A stretch of 64,000 nt of DNA, from the NCBI GenBank assembly GCA_964458605.1, contig CAYWLS010000003.1:1-64000 (forward strand). Direction: 5' to 3'. Source of the stretch: JBBSNV01 sp964458605 (GTDB lineage: Bacteria > Pseudomonadota > Alphaproteobacteria > Reyranellales > JAQSWP01). The notes below the pieces were generated by a model. It saw only the letters and a list, made by a program, of their open reading frames with translations, made no database searches and had not been told where the DNA came from. Numbering within the stretch: the first letter of the stretch is position 1; each line of letters opens with the position of its first letter. Shown here piece after piece: positions 43,827-53,019 of the stretch. Made by a program: the position numbers and the translations under genes.

Positions 43827-45614
43827 CTAGTGCGATTCGCGCGGGATCGGCGCGCCGGATTTGCCGACCAGGAAGTCGAGATCGACGCCGCGATCGGCCT
43901 GCAGCACCGAATCGCAATAGAGCTTGAGCCAGCCGCGATCGTCGTGCGGCGGCGGCTTCTTCCACGCCTTGCGCCGCTTCTCCAGCTCCTTGTCGGAAAC
44001 GTCCAGATGCAGGCGCCGCTTGGCGACGTCGAGCTCGACCATGTCGCCGTCGCGCACCAGCGCCAGCGGCCCGCCCGCCGCCGCCTCGGGCGCCACGTGC
44101 AGCACCACCGTGCCGTAAGCCGTGCCGCTCATGCGCGCGTCGGAGATGCGCACGATGTCGCGCACGCCCTTCTTCAGCAGCTTGGCCGGCAGCGCCATGT
44201 TGCCGACCTCGGGGAAGCCGGGATAGCCCTTGGGGCCGCAATTCTTCAGCACCATCACCGAATTCTCGTCGATCTTCAGCTTGGGATCGTCGATCTTGGC
44301 CTTGTAGTCGTCGATGTCCTCGAACACCACGGCGGGGCCGCGATGCTTCATCAGCGCGGGCGTGGCGGCCGACGGCTTCAGCACCGCCCCGAGCGGCGCC
44401 AGATTGCCGCGCAGCACGGCGATGCCGCCATTGTCCTTGAACGGCTTGTTCAGCGGGAAGATGACGTCGCGATTGTAGCAGACCGCATCCTTCACGTTGT
44501 CCCAGAGGGTCTTGCCGTTGACCGTCAGCGCATCCTTGTGCAGCAGCGCGCCGACCTCGCGCATCACCACCGGCAGGCCGCCGGCGTAGTAGAAATCCTC
44601 CATCAAATATTTGCCCGACGGCATCAAATTGACCAGGCACGGCACCTTGCGGCCCAGCCGATCCCAGTCGTCCAAGGTGAGATCGACGCCCAGCCGTCCC
44701 GCCAGCGCGATCAGATGCACCACCGCGTTGGTCGAACCGCCGATCGCGCCGTTGACGACGATGGCGTTCTCGAACGCCGCCTTGGTCAGGATCTTCGACA
44801 TGCGCAAATCCTCGCGCACCATTTCCACAATCCGCCGGCCCGCCATATGCGCCAGCACGCGGCGGCGCGAATCGACTGCCGGGATCGCGGCATTGGTCGG
44901 CATCGCCATGCCCAAGGACTCGGCCATCGAGGCCATGGTCGAGGCGGTGCCCATGGTCATGCAGCTTCCCGCCGAGCGCGACATGCCGGCTTCCGCCTCG
45001 GCCAACTCGGCCGTGCTCATCTCGCCGGTCTTGAGCATCTCGGTGAATTTCCACACATGGGTGCCCGAGCCGATCTGCTGGTCGCGGAAGCGGCCGTTCA
45101 GCATCGGCCCGCCCGACACCACGAGCGTGGGGATGTCGCAACTGGCCGCGCCCATCATCAGGGACGGCGTGGTCTTGTCGCAGCCGGTCAGTAGGATGAC
45201 GCCGTCGAGCGGGTTGGCGCGGATCGATTCTTCGACATCCATGCTGGCAAGATTGCGGAACAGCATGGTGGTGGGCCGCATCAAGGTCTCGCCCAGCGAC
45301 ATCACCGGGAATTCGAGCGGGAAGCCGCCCATCTCGTAGACGCCGCGCTTGACGTGCTCGGCGAGATCGCGGAAATGGGCGTTGCATGGTGTCAGCTCGG
45401 ACCAGGTGTTGCAGATGCCGATCACCGGCCTGCCGTCGAACAGGTGATGCGGCAGGCCCTGGTTCTTCATCCACGAACGATGCGCCAGCCCGTCGGGATT
45501 CATCTTGCCGAACCACTCGCGGCTGCGCAGCTGGCGCTCCCCCGGCTTGGCCGGAACGCGGCCCGAGGCCTGCGGCCCGGCGGGCGACTTGCTGGATGGC
45601 TTTTTCCCCGCCAT
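43827..45614 (-). CDS. IlvD/Edd family dehydratase, L-arabinonate dehydratase-like
   Basis: 595-residue iron-sulfur dehydratase. Cysteines for the cluster are in NTWSELTPCN, LLTGCDKTTPS and SAGSCMTMGTAS. The sequence HRSWMKNQGLPHHLFDGRP and the SGTAYGTVVLHVAPEAA and C-terminal ESH regions match L-arabinonate (sugar acid) dehydratases rather than the amino-acid IlvD. It removes water from a sugar acid to give a 2-keto-3-deoxy acid. It begins at the ATG at 45614. No other sugar-acid genes are adjacent, apart from the NIPSNAP gene. Confidence 0.85.
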   Translation of the reverse strand: MAGKKPSSKSPAGPQASGRVPAKPGERQLRSREWFGKMNPDGLAHRSWMKNQGLPHHLFDGRPVIGICNTWSELTPCNAHFRDLAEHVKRGVYEMGGFPLEFPVMSLGETLMRPTTMLFRNLASMDVEESIRANPLDGVILLTGCDKTTPSLMMGAASCDIPTLVVSGGPMLNGRFRDQQIGSGTHVWKFTEMLKTGEMSTAELAEAEAGMSRSAGSCMTMGTASTMASMAESLGMAMPTNAAIPAVDSRRRVLAHMAGRRIVEMVREDLRMSKILTKAAFENAIVVNGAIGGSTNAVVHLIALAGRLGVDLTLDDWDRLGRKVPCLVNLMPSGKYLMEDFYYAGGLPVVMREVGALLHKDALTVNGKTLWDNVKDAVCYNRDVIFPLNKPFKDNGGIAVLRGNLAPLGAVLKPSAATPALMKHRGPAVVFEDIDDYKAKIDDPKLKIDENSVMVLKNCGPKGYPGFPEVGNMALPAKLLKKGVRDIVRISDARMSGTAYGTVVLHVAPEAAAGGPLALVRDGDMVELDVAKRRLHLDVSDKELEKRRKAWKKPPPHDDRGWLKLYCDSVLQADRGVDLDFLVGKSGAPIPRESH

Positions 45615-46076
45615 GGCGCTTACCTCCCATATTTCACATTGGTTGACTGCGATTGCGGCGCAGGAAAGCGCCGCTGTCAACGATTGCAAGGAGCGAGGAC
45701 CCTTGCAACGGCACCGCATCGCCTAGTAGGAAAACCCTCCCGCCGCCTCAACTTATGGAAAAGCCCGGCTTTATGTGACCGGGAAATCACAACGCGGTGC
45801 GGCCGCACCGAACATAAATTGTGCAACAAGCTCCGGTCGAACAGCATGATTTCTCACGGCTTTTTCGCGTGACTTGGGGAAATTCAACCGCCATACTTTG
45901 GTGGACGCATTCCATGTCCGAGGTCGGGCAGGACGTCGTTAAGTCGGATAGCCGCTGCGAAATAGTGACGTGTTCGGATATTTAGAAAATCGGATCGATG
46001 CCACCCGCCCAGAGCGGGCGCGCATCATTGTGACGTCGCGGCCCTCCGTGTATCTGGCAATCCGGGAAAGGACGCG
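45615..46076. other. Divergent intergenic region upstream of the RRM gene
   Basis: 462 bases without a supported gene. It is AT-richer than the coding DNA and should hold both promoters and a long leader for the RNA-binding protein. In the leader a small CCCGC/GCGGG stem lies at 46004-46018. A long 5' leader is common for cold- or stress-controlled RRM genes, but no known thermosensor element was recognised. Confidence 0.5.
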
Positions 46077-46529
46077 ATGAGTCGCAAGCTGTTTGTGGGC
46101 AATCTGCCCTACTCTTTTACTTCCGAACAACTCACTGAGACGTTCCAGCCTTACGGCAACGTGGTGTCGGCCAAGGTCATTTCCGATCGCGAGACGGGCC
46201 GTTCGCGCGGCTTCGCTTTCGTCGAAATGGAAACCGACGAGGCCGGCCAGAACGCGATCCGCGCGCTTGACGGTGCGCAGATCGGCGGCCGTGCTTTGGC
46301 CGTGCGCGAGGCCCAGGAACGGCCGCAAGGCCCGCGTCGCCCGATGGGCGGCGGTGGCGGCGGCTACGGTGGCGGTGGCGGCGGCTACGGCGGTGGCGGC
46401 GGCGGCGGTTACGGCGGCGGTGGCCGCGACCGTGGCGGCTACGGCGGTGGCGGCGGCGGCTACGGCGGCGGCGGTCGCGATCGCGGCGGCCGTGGCGGCG
46501 GTGGCGGCTACGGCGATTCGAACTACTAA
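46077..46529 (+). CDS. RNA-binding protein with RRM and glycine-rich tail
   Basis: 150 residues. Residues 1-80 form one RRM with RNP2 (KLFVGNLPY) and RNP1 (SRGFAFVEM). From about residue 90 the tail is Gly/Tyr-rich with GGGGGYGG-type repeats interspersed with RDRGG, like eukaryotic and cyanobacterial glycine-rich RNA-binding proteins. It likely binds RNA in the cytoplasm, possibly in cold or other stress, and the RGG-like tail could promote condensation. The ribosome site GGAAAGGA precedes the ATG. A strong terminator follows. Confidence 0.92.
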   Translation: MSRKLFVGNLPYSFTSEQLTETFQPYGNVVSAKVISDRETGRSRGFAFVEMETDEAGQNAIRALDGAQIGGRALAVREAQERPQGPRRPMGGGGGGYGGGGGGYGGGGGGGYGGGGRDRGGYGGGGGGYGGGGRDRGGRGGGGGYGDSNY

Positions 46530-46551
46530 GCCGTACCAGCGAAATCAAGGA

Positions 46552-46583
46552 AACCCCGGCCCTCGCGGCCGGGGTTTTCGTTT
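46552..46583 (+). terminator. Intrinsic terminator after the RRM gene
   Basis: CCCCGGCC and GGCCGGGG form a perfect 8-bp stem with a CTCGC loop; A bases before and TTTTCGTTT after extend it. A clear rho-independent terminator. Confidence 0.9.
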
Positions 46584-46686
46584 GCGCCCGCGATCGCGAC
46601 CGCCAGGTTATGCGCCGGGCGCCATAGGCGAAGGTCGCGGCGGCGCCCTATAATCGGCACGGGGCCAGTCCAAGGAGGACGCCGCG

Positions 46687-47427
46687 ATGCTTCGCTTTGT
46701 CGCCCTGTCTCTGCTCGTCGTCTGTTCGCTGCTGGGATCGGGCCACATCGCGCGCGCGCTGGAGGTCGACGTGCAGTTGATCCTGGCGGTCGATGTCTCG
46801 CGCAGCATCGACGAGGAAGAAGCCAAGCTGCAGCGCCAGGGCTATATCGACGCCTTCTCCGACAAACACGTGATCGACGCCATCATGGGCGGCCCGGCGC
46901 ATCGCATCGCCGTGGCCTATGTCGAATGGGCCGGCACCAGCTACCAGCAGACCATCATCGACTGGACCCTGATCGACAGCCCGCAGGCGGCGCAGCGCTT
47001 CGCCGACAAGCTGGCCGAGGCGCCGCGCTCGGCGGAGATGTGGACCTCGATCAGCGCCGGACTGCTCTACTGCACCGCCAAGTTCGAGAACAACGGCTTC
47101 GAGGGCAAGCGCAAGGTGATCGACGTGTCGGGCGACGGCCGCAACAACGCCGGGCCGGATATCGCCGGCGTGCGCGAGGCGGTGCTGGCCAAGGGCATCG
47201 TCATCAACGGCCTGCCGGTGGTCAACGACCGGCCCAATTTCGGCCGCCCGCCGGAGAAGGACCTCGACGTCTACTACGAGCAGAACGTGATCGGCGGGCC
47301 TGGCTCGTTCATGGTGGTGGCCAAGGACTTCGCCGACTTCGCCCGCGCCGTGCGCGCCAAGCTGATCCGCGAGATTTCCGACCGCCGGCCGGGCGCCTGG
47401 CCCGACACGGCCGCGCTGGCGCGATAG
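46687..47427 (+). CDS. DUF1194 secreted protein (VWA-like)
   Basis: 246 residues with a signal peptide (MLRFVALSLLVVCSLLGSGH..ALE). The domain opens with VQLILAVDVSRSIDEEEAKL, a von Willebrand A-type metal site (DxSxS). SGDGRNNAGPDI and VIGGPGSFMVVAKDFADF are typical of DUF1194. Probably periplasmic; function unknown. GGAGG precedes the start. Confidence 0.88.
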   Translation: MLRFVALSLLVVCSLLGSGHIARALEVDVQLILAVDVSRSIDEEEAKLQRQGYIDAFSDKHVIDAIMGGPAHRIAVAYVEWAGTSYQQTIIDWTLIDSPQAAQRFADKLAEAPRSAEMWTSISAGLLYCTAKFENNGFEGKRKVIDVSGDGRNNAGPDIAGVREAVLAKGIVINGLPVVNDRPNFGRPPEKDLDVYYEQNVIGGPGSFMVVAKDFADFARAVRAKLIREISDRRPGAWPDTAALAR

Positions 47428-47430
47428 CGG

Positions 47431-48072
47431 CTAAGGCTGTACCCGCGGCGGGGCTGGCGGTGCGTCCAACCCCGTGCCGAAGCGCCGGTAGTCGGGCGGC
47501 GGCTCGAACAGCGCCGTGTCCTGCGGACCGGTCCGGATGTTGTAGAGCTTGAGATGGACCGGGCGCGTGACCCCGCCGATGGTCGACGTGCCGCGCGTCT
47601 CGACCACCAGGTTGTAGGCTTCGGCCAGCCACATCGTCGCCTCGTAGACGTCGCCATTGGGCCGCACGCCGCGCGCATGATAGCGCACCCGCGACAGGCC
47701 ATCCGCGCTGTCCTCGCCTTCGCGACTGACGGTCCACTGGGGGCGGCTGCCCGCCACCTGGCCATGATCGACTTCCAGATACGTCTTCTGCGAGGGCAGC
47801 ACGGTGTAGCCCACCATCAGGTCGGTATAGATGATCGACACCACGGTGACCGCCCCGGCGCGCAGCTCCCAGCGTTCCCGGTTGGGAATGTAGACCACGC
47901 GGCCTTCAAGGGTGTTCTTGCCGGTCTCCAGATAGAGATCGGCCGAGAAGCTGACCGTCGGCGGTCCGAAGGCGCCGTTGAAGCCGCCGATCTCCAGTCC
48001 CTGCGAGGCCGGCTGCGCCAGAGCGCCGGCGCAGAGCGACAGCACGGAAAAGAACCAGAACGCGAACCGCAT
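47431..48072 (-). CDS. Hypothetical secreted protein
   Basis: 213 residues with a signal peptide (MRFAFWFFSVLSLCAGALAQ). The remainder is rich in beta-strand-like segments such as TVSFSADLYLETGKNTLEGR and ends in a Pro-rich tail. No family is recognised; the repeated strand pattern suggests a LolA- or DUF4412-like open barrel, but that is a guess. It is two bases downstream of the large coiled-coil protein gene, hence coexpressed. It is convergent with the DUF1194 gene. Confidence 0.65.
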   Translation of the reverse strand: MRFAFWFFSVLSLCAGALAQPASQGLEIGGFNGAFGPPTVSFSADLYLETGKNTLEGRVVYIPNRERWELRAGAVTVVSIIYTDLMVGYTVLPSQKTYLEVDHGQVAGSRPQWTVSREGEDSADGLSRVRYHARGVRPNGDVYEATMWLAEAYNLVVETRGTSTIGGVTRPVHLKLYNIRTGPQDTALFEPPPDYRRFGTGLDAPPAPPRVQP

Positions 48073-48074
48073 GG

Positions 48075-50351
48075 TCACCTCGCTGCGGGCGGATAGGCGG
48101 CGGGGCCCGCGTTGGGCGGGCAGGTGGCGAAAGTCTGCTTGCGCGCCAGGCAGTCGCGACGCAGCGCGTCCTCGCTCGCCTGGCAGATCTTGCGGTCGGC
48201 GTCGCCCGCCACGCCGGGCGCGATCGGAATGACGCCGCAGTCGCAATTGATCCTGTCGCAACTGCTGGCGCCGCGCCACGGCACGGTCTGCGGCAGCCTG
48301 GGCGGACGAAAGGCGATGCGGTGGTTGCGATCGGGGCCGCGCTCGTAGTCGCTCCATTCCTCGCGATCGGGCAGCGGCTGGTCGAGCGCGTCGGGGATGA
48401 CGAAGCGGGTCGGCGTCACGGGATTGCCGTCGAGCGCGGCGTAGGGCGTGCTGCCGTCGGCCAGCGACACTTCGAGCACGCCTTCGTCCGCGCCGTCGGG
48501 CAGCTTCCGCGCGGGCAGTTGCGCCTCCCAATGCGCCCAGCGGCCCCGATCGGCGGCGCCCTGGGGCTTCATGTCCAGCACCAGCCCGGCGATGCGCGCC
48601 TGGGGCGGCCTGTCGAGCGGCTGCGAAAAATGCAGCGCGAAGGTCAGCGTCTCGGTGGGATCGTTGTCGCCTCCATTGGCCAGCACGACGAGCTGGCGCG
48701 GACCCGTGGCGAGGAGCCGGTAGCTCAGCAGTTGGTAGTAGAATTCCTCGGCCAGGCGCGCCTCTTTCTGCACGATCTGCTCGGCCAGCAAGGCGACGTA
48801 ATAGTCGTGATAGGCGAGATCGAAGAGCGCGACGTTGTTGATATATCGCTCCTCGGCGTTTTCCAGCCGGTAGCCGAAATAGGCCGCCACGATCGCCTTG
48901 GCGGCCGTGATGCCAAGGCCGAGCAGATTGGCGCTTTTCGATCCGAGCAGGCCGTCCTTGAGGCGGTCGACCGGCACCTTGGCGGCAAAAAAGCCGGACG
49001 CGCCGCTGCGCACCGCCTGCCATTTGGTCAGGTTGCCAGCACTGGCCTTGACCGCTCCCTCCACCAGGCGATGGTTCAGGATGATGACGCCGCCCTTGGC
49101 GACGCGGCCGATCACCTGCTCCGCGGCATCGCTGGCGACGATTTTCGCGGCGTCGGACTTGCCCCCTTTGAGGCCCAGCGCATCGATATAGCCGTTGACG
49201 GACTGATTCATGATGATGTCGCTGCCGCCTTTGGCGACCTTGGCCTGCACCAGGGCCAGCATCTGTTCGACCGCCTCGTCCAGCGTGTGATCGAGCGCCT
49301 TGTCGAAACGCGAAATGACGGCCTTTTCGGCAACCGACAGGACTTTGCCGGCGTTCCTGTTCGCCAGGGCGCCGGCCAGAGTCGTGCCGGCCTTGATGCC
49401 CTCCTCGACGGCATGCCGCTCGACGGTGGAAGCGCCGCCGGACAGCGCGACTTCGGCGATCACGCCGATCGCCTCGATGATCGCCGGCGCCAGCACGACC
49501 ATCAGGCCGGCGAAGCGGATTTCCGCCGTCGCCAGGTTGATTTCGTCGCTGGCCTTCTTGATCACGCTTATCTTCTGGCGCTGGATATTTCTCAGCTCCT
49601 CGTACAGCTGATCCTTTTCCCCCCGCACCGCGGCGGCAGTGGCGAGCGCCACATCCAGCCGGTCCATCAACTCCTTCAGGGCAAGGTCGGCGGCCTCGCC
49701 GTCGAAGCGCCATTCGGCGCGATACATCGCCCTGCCGCCGACATAGACCTGGACCGACTGCAGATAGGGCGGCAGCGCCTGGGGGCGCAACGCATGGAGA
49801 TAGGGCGCGATCGCCAGGATCGTGTTCTGGCGCGCCTGTTCGACGGCGATATTGGCCTGCAGCAACTCCAGGAAGATCCTGTCGCCGCTGGGCAGGCCGA
49901 TCCTGTCGCGCTCGAGCTGCTCGTAAGCGGCGATCTTTTTCTCCAGCGCGGCGATTTCGCTGTCCAGCCCATCGAGCCGCTGCTGCGCGCTTTGCACCTC
50001 GGGCGCATGGATATTGCCGCCGGCCCGGCCCAGCGCGATGTCGTAGACCTGCTTTGCCTGGCGCCGCTCGTCGCGCTTGGCCACCAATGCGTTGGCGGTT
50101 TCGGTGCGTGCCTTCTGCAGGTTGGCAAGCTCCCGATCGCCGGTGTTGAGCAAAGCGATCATCCGATCAAGCATGGCCCGCCGACGTTCGACGGCATCCT
50201 GCTCCGCACGCTTGGCTTGCACATAGGCCGCCCGCAGCGGCGCACGTATGGCTTCCTGCTGCCGGGAGATGTCGTCGGCATGCGCTGTCGCGCCCAGCCA
50301 GGCCAGCGCCATGGTGGCAACGACAAGTGTCGCCGTCCGGAAGATGCCCAT
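48075..50351 (-). CDS. Large secreted protein with coiled-coil N-terminus, unknown
   Basis: 758 residues with a signal peptide (MGIFRTATLVVATMALAWLGATAHADD). Residues about 30-150 are a charged coiled coil. A hydrophobic segment near 275-305 (GLMVVLAPAIIEAIGVIAEV) and another mid-protein (LGLGITAAKAIVAAYFGY) could be membrane-inserting. The C-terminal part holds a beta-rich region and a Cys cluster (SSCDRINCDCG) with further cysteines near the end (ICQ, CLAR, TCPP). It recalls toxin- or pore-like secreted proteins, but I recognise no family. A fragment of a paralogue lies on the other strand at 50441-50668. Confidence 0.6.
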   Translation of the reverse strand: MGIFRTATLVVATMALAWLGATAHADDISRQQEAIRAPLRAAYVQAKRAEQDAVERRRAMLDRMIALLNTGDRELANLQKARTETANALVAKRDERRQAKQVYDIALGRAGGNIHAPEVQSAQQRLDGLDSEIAALEKKIAAYEQLERDRIGLPSGDRIFLELLQANIAVEQARQNTILAIAPYLHALRPQALPPYLQSVQVYVGGRAMYRAEWRFDGEAADLALKELMDRLDVALATAAAVRGEKDQLYEELRNIQRQKISVIKKASDEINLATAEIRFAGLMVVLAPAIIEAIGVIAEVALSGGASTVERHAVEEGIKAGTTLAGALANRNAGKVLSVAEKAVISRFDKALDHTLDEAVEQMLALVQAKVAKGGSDIIMNQSVNGYIDALGLKGGKSDAAKIVASDAAEQVIGRVAKGGVIILNHRLVEGAVKASAGNLTKWQAVRSGASGFFAAKVPVDRLKDGLLGSKSANLLGLGITAAKAIVAAYFGYRLENAEERYINNVALFDLAYHDYYVALLAEQIVQKEARLAEEFYYQLLSYRLLATGPRQLVVLANGGDNDPTETLTFALHFSQPLDRPPQARIAGLVLDMKPQGAADRGRWAHWEAQLPARKLPDGADEGVLEVSLADGSTPYAALDGNPVTPTRFVIPDALDQPLPDREEWSDYERGPDRNHRIAFRPPRLPQTVPWRGASSCDRINCDCGVIPIAPGVAGDADRKICQASEDALRRDCLARKQTFATCPPNAGPAAYPPAAR

Positions 50352-50440
50352 CCCTGCTTCTCCCCTACCGACCGTATCATGATACCGCAAATTGGGACGG
50401 CGCATAGCCACCGGCCGCACCGGACCGGGGCGCGCCCGAC

Positions 50441-50668
50441 CGTCGCCAGAAGGCGATCGATCGCATGGGCGCGCTGCTGCTGGCCGGCAATCGCGAGCTC
50501 GACCAGATCCGGGGCGACCTCAAGATGGCGCAGGCCAGGCTCGACTCGGCCGATGCGGAGGTCAGGGATCTCGAGCGGCAAGTGGCGCAGCTCCAGCAGA
50601 GCCAGCGCGACAAGATCTCGATCCCCAACGGAGCCGGCAGTCTCCTCAGCCGCCCAGCACCGCCTTGA
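50441..50668 (+). pseudogene. Inverted, diverged fragment related to the N-terminus of the neighbouring coiled-coil protein
   Basis: The frame reads RRQKAIDRMGALLLAGNREL, similar to RRRAMLDRMIALLNTGDREL of the 48075-50351 protein. It continues with QARLDSADAEVRDLERQV / QQRLDGLDSEIAALEKKI and RDKISIPNG / RDRIGLPSG pairs after a deletion of about 35 residues. It has no signal peptide and ends inside the neighbouring hydrolase gene. It is either a relic of an inverted duplication or a short unexpressed ORF. Confidence 0.6.
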
Positions 50669-52058
50669 GGCGCCGCAGCGGGGCATCGTTCCGCACCAGG
50701 CCGAGCGAGGTGCCGAAATGCCCTTGCCGCATAACGAACGAGTTTTGCGCCGGCACCTGCCAGCGTCGCACCAGATCGAGCCCGCCGCCCACCGGCGTGA
50801 CGCGATCGGCATGACCCAGCACCGAGACGATGCGGGTCGGCGGCAGCGCCGGCGGCCCCTGCGGATCCATCAGCACCGCCCAGCGCAGCATCTGCGGCTG
50901 GCTCCAACCGGCCTGCTGCAGGGCCTGGGGAATGCCGATGCGGTCGACCAGGCCGCTGTCGAACACCACCTCTTCCATGCTGCCGCTATGGGTGATCAGC
51001 AGCAGCGCGTCGGGCCGCGCGCTCGCCGGCCAGTGCGCCGAATGATTGGCCACCAGCTGGGCCACGAACGAGCCCAGCGAAATGCCGGCCAGCGCGACCG
51101 GGCCCGCAAAGCGTCGCCGGCACCACTCGAGCACCACCGCCGTCTCCGCCACCTGGGCGGTGAACAGGTCGAGCTGGCCAAGCGGCGCGGTGGCGAAGAA
51201 CTTCTCGCCGCCATACCAGCCGTCGGGGCAACGCCTTCCATGCCACGGCGTGGTGATCTCGACGGTGCGGAAGCCCAGCCGGCCCATGGTCTCGCCGGCA
51301 TCGACCATGCCGCGCGCCATTTCCGGCTCCATGCACACGCCATTGCCGATCACGATGGTCGGCGGCTCGGCGATGCCCTCCGGCTCGAACAGCTTGGCGT
51401 AGACGACATCGCCCATGCGGGGCGAGGGCGAGGCGAAGCGGATCCAGCGATAGCGGCCATGCGCGGCAGGGATGGCGCGCGACTCCTCGATCGCGGGCAG
51501 CGGCGTGGGAAAGCCATAGGCCGCGGCGGGATCGTCGCGATAGCGCCCGTAGACGGCTTCGACCGCCTCGCTGCCGGGGATCTGCCAGTTGACCTGGCGC
51601 CGTGCGCCCAGCAGCAGCAGCGGATAGAAGCCGATGCGATCCATCGTCAGCCGGTGTGCCGCATCCAGGCGATTGGCCTCGATGCGGGCCAGGGTCTCGC
51701 CATCCTGCTCGACCGGACCGAAGAAAGCCTCCTCCCAGGCGCGCTCGGCGGCCTGGGCGTGCTGGCGCCGGCGCCGATGGCGCGCCAGCAGACGCGCCAG
51801 ATAGCGCGCCCGGTGCGCGATGCGTCCGTCGAGCCCTGCCTCCTCGATGAAGCGCGGTACCGAGGCTTCGGCAAGCCCGGCCGCCGCCCACAGCCGGGAC
51901 AGCGGAAAGAACAGCCGGCTGAGCGCGAACAGCCCGACCGGATCGAGCCAGGCGCCCTGGGTCGCCGCGCCCAATGGCGAGCGGATCAGGCGTTCGCCCA
52001 AAGGCGGCTTGGCGAGGGGGTGCGGGCGATGGCGGACGCGGAAACCGAAGGCGGGCAT
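50646..52058 (-). CDS. Alpha/beta hydrolase family protein
   Basis: 470 residues. The C-terminal half has an alpha/beta-hydrolase core: TIVIGNGVCMEPEMARG, a nucleophile elbow GISLGSF with the catalytic Ser, then LGHADRVTPVGGG (acid) and MRQGHFG (His). The N-terminal 170 residues are basic and helical with no recognised domain. The acceptor is unknown; lipases and esterases share the fold. No signal peptide is seen. Confidence 0.75.
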   Translation of the reverse strand: MPAFGFRVRHRPHPLAKPPLGERLIRSPLGAATQGAWLDPVGLFALSRLFFPLSRLWAAAGLAEASVPRFIEEAGLDGRIAHRARYLARLLARHRRRRQHAQAAERAWEEAFFGPVEQDGETLARIEANRLDAAHRLTMDRIGFYPLLLLGARRQVNWQIPGSEAVEAVYGRYRDDPAAAYGFPTPLPAIEESRAIPAAHGRYRWIRFASPSPRMGDVVYAKLFEPEGIAEPPTIVIGNGVCMEPEMARGMVDAGETMGRLGFRTVEITTPWHGRRCPDGWYGGEKFFATAPLGQLDLFTAQVAETAVVLEWCRRRFAGPVALAGISLGSFVAQLVANHSAHWPASARPDALLLITHSGSMEEVVFDSGLVDRIGIPQALQQAGWSQPQMLRWAVLMDPQGPPALPPTRIVSVLGHADRVTPVGGGLDLVRRWQVPAQNSFVMRQGHFGTSLGLVRNDAPLRRLKAVLGG

Positions 52059-52266
52059 GCGGTCTTTACTTCGCGGCAGGACGGGGCAATTTCAAGGCAA
52101 TCGGTTAAGCCGCGATGACAACGCTTTGCCGCCGGCGGCGACGGGTACAAAATCCCGTGACCGTTCGCCCGCGCGGCTTGTTTGGCGATGAGCTACCCCC
52201 ATTAGTAGGGAGCGCGCAACCAGCGACCATCAAGCGGCGCAAAACCCCGCGGATCAGGAGGTTCCC

Positions 52267-52920
52267 ATGTGGATGAACAAATCCAAACTGCAGATGCCCA
52301 AGCAGGAGGAGGCGCTGCGCGGCCGTAGCACGACCATGCCGGTGCCGGAGCGGCATTTCGTCAACGGCCATGCGCTGAAGGGACCGTTTCCGGCCGGGCT
52401 GGAGACGGCGATGTTCGGCCTGGGCTGCTTCTGGGGCGCTGAGCGCAAATTCTGGCAGACGCCGGGCGTCTACAGCACGGCGGTCGGCTATGCCGGCGGC
52501 TTCACGCCCAACCCCACCTATGAGGAAGTGTGTTCCGGCCGCACCGGGCACAACGAGGCGGTGCTGGTGGTCTACGATCCCAGGAAAGTGTCCTACGAGG
52601 AACTGCTCAAGGTGTTCTGGGAGAGCCACGACCCGACCCAGGGCATGCGCCAGGGCAACGATATCGGCACGCAGTATCGCTCGGGCATCTATGTGAACTC
52701 GGCCCGGCAGCGCAAGGCGGCCGAAGCCTCGCGCGACATGTTCCAGCAGCAGCTGGGCAAGTCGGGTTACGGCGCCATCACCACGGAGATCGTCGACGCG
52801 CCGACGTTCTACTACGCCGAGGACTATCACCAGCAGTATCTGGCGAAGAACCCGAACGGCTATTGCGGCCTGGGCGGTACGGGCGTGAGCTGTCCGGTAG
52901 GCGTGGCCGCTGCCAGCTGA
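52267..52920 (+). CDS. msrA: Peptide methionine (S)-S-oxide reductase
   Basis: Repairs oxidised methionine in proteins. It has 217 residues, with the catalytic motif GCFWGAER (Cys 54), GYAGGFTPNPTYEEVCSGRTGH and YHQQYLAKNPNGYCGLGGTGVSCP with the resolving cysteines near the C-terminus. The ATG at 52267 has an AGGAGG ribosome site. It is monocistronic. Confidence 0.96.
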   Translation: MWMNKSKLQMPKQEEALRGRSTTMPVPERHFVNGHALKGPFPAGLETAMFGLGCFWGAERKFWQTPGVYSTAVGYAGGFTPNPTYEEVCSGRTGHNEAVLVVYDPRKVSYEELLKVFWESHDPTQGMRQGNDIGTQYRSGIYVNSARQRKAAEASRDMFQQQLGKSGYGAITTEIVDAPTFYYAEDYHQQYLAKNPNGYCGLGGTGVSCPVGVAAAS

Positions 52921-53019
52921 TAGCCTGTCGCCGGGCGGCCCGTAGAGGCCGCTCGGCCTGCCCTATCCCCTTCGTCAACCTCGTCCGCCTCGCCCTGGGC
53001 AGCGGGTCGGAGACCCTCG

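Noticed and set aside
48321..52118. Very long plus-strand open frame (1265 codons) opposite the coiled-coil and hydrolase genes
   Set aside because: It is antisense to two genes with signal peptide or catalytic motifs. Its composition is the His/Arg/Gln/Asp-rich type produced by the complement of GC-rich coding DNA, and it has no ribosome site or recognisable domain.
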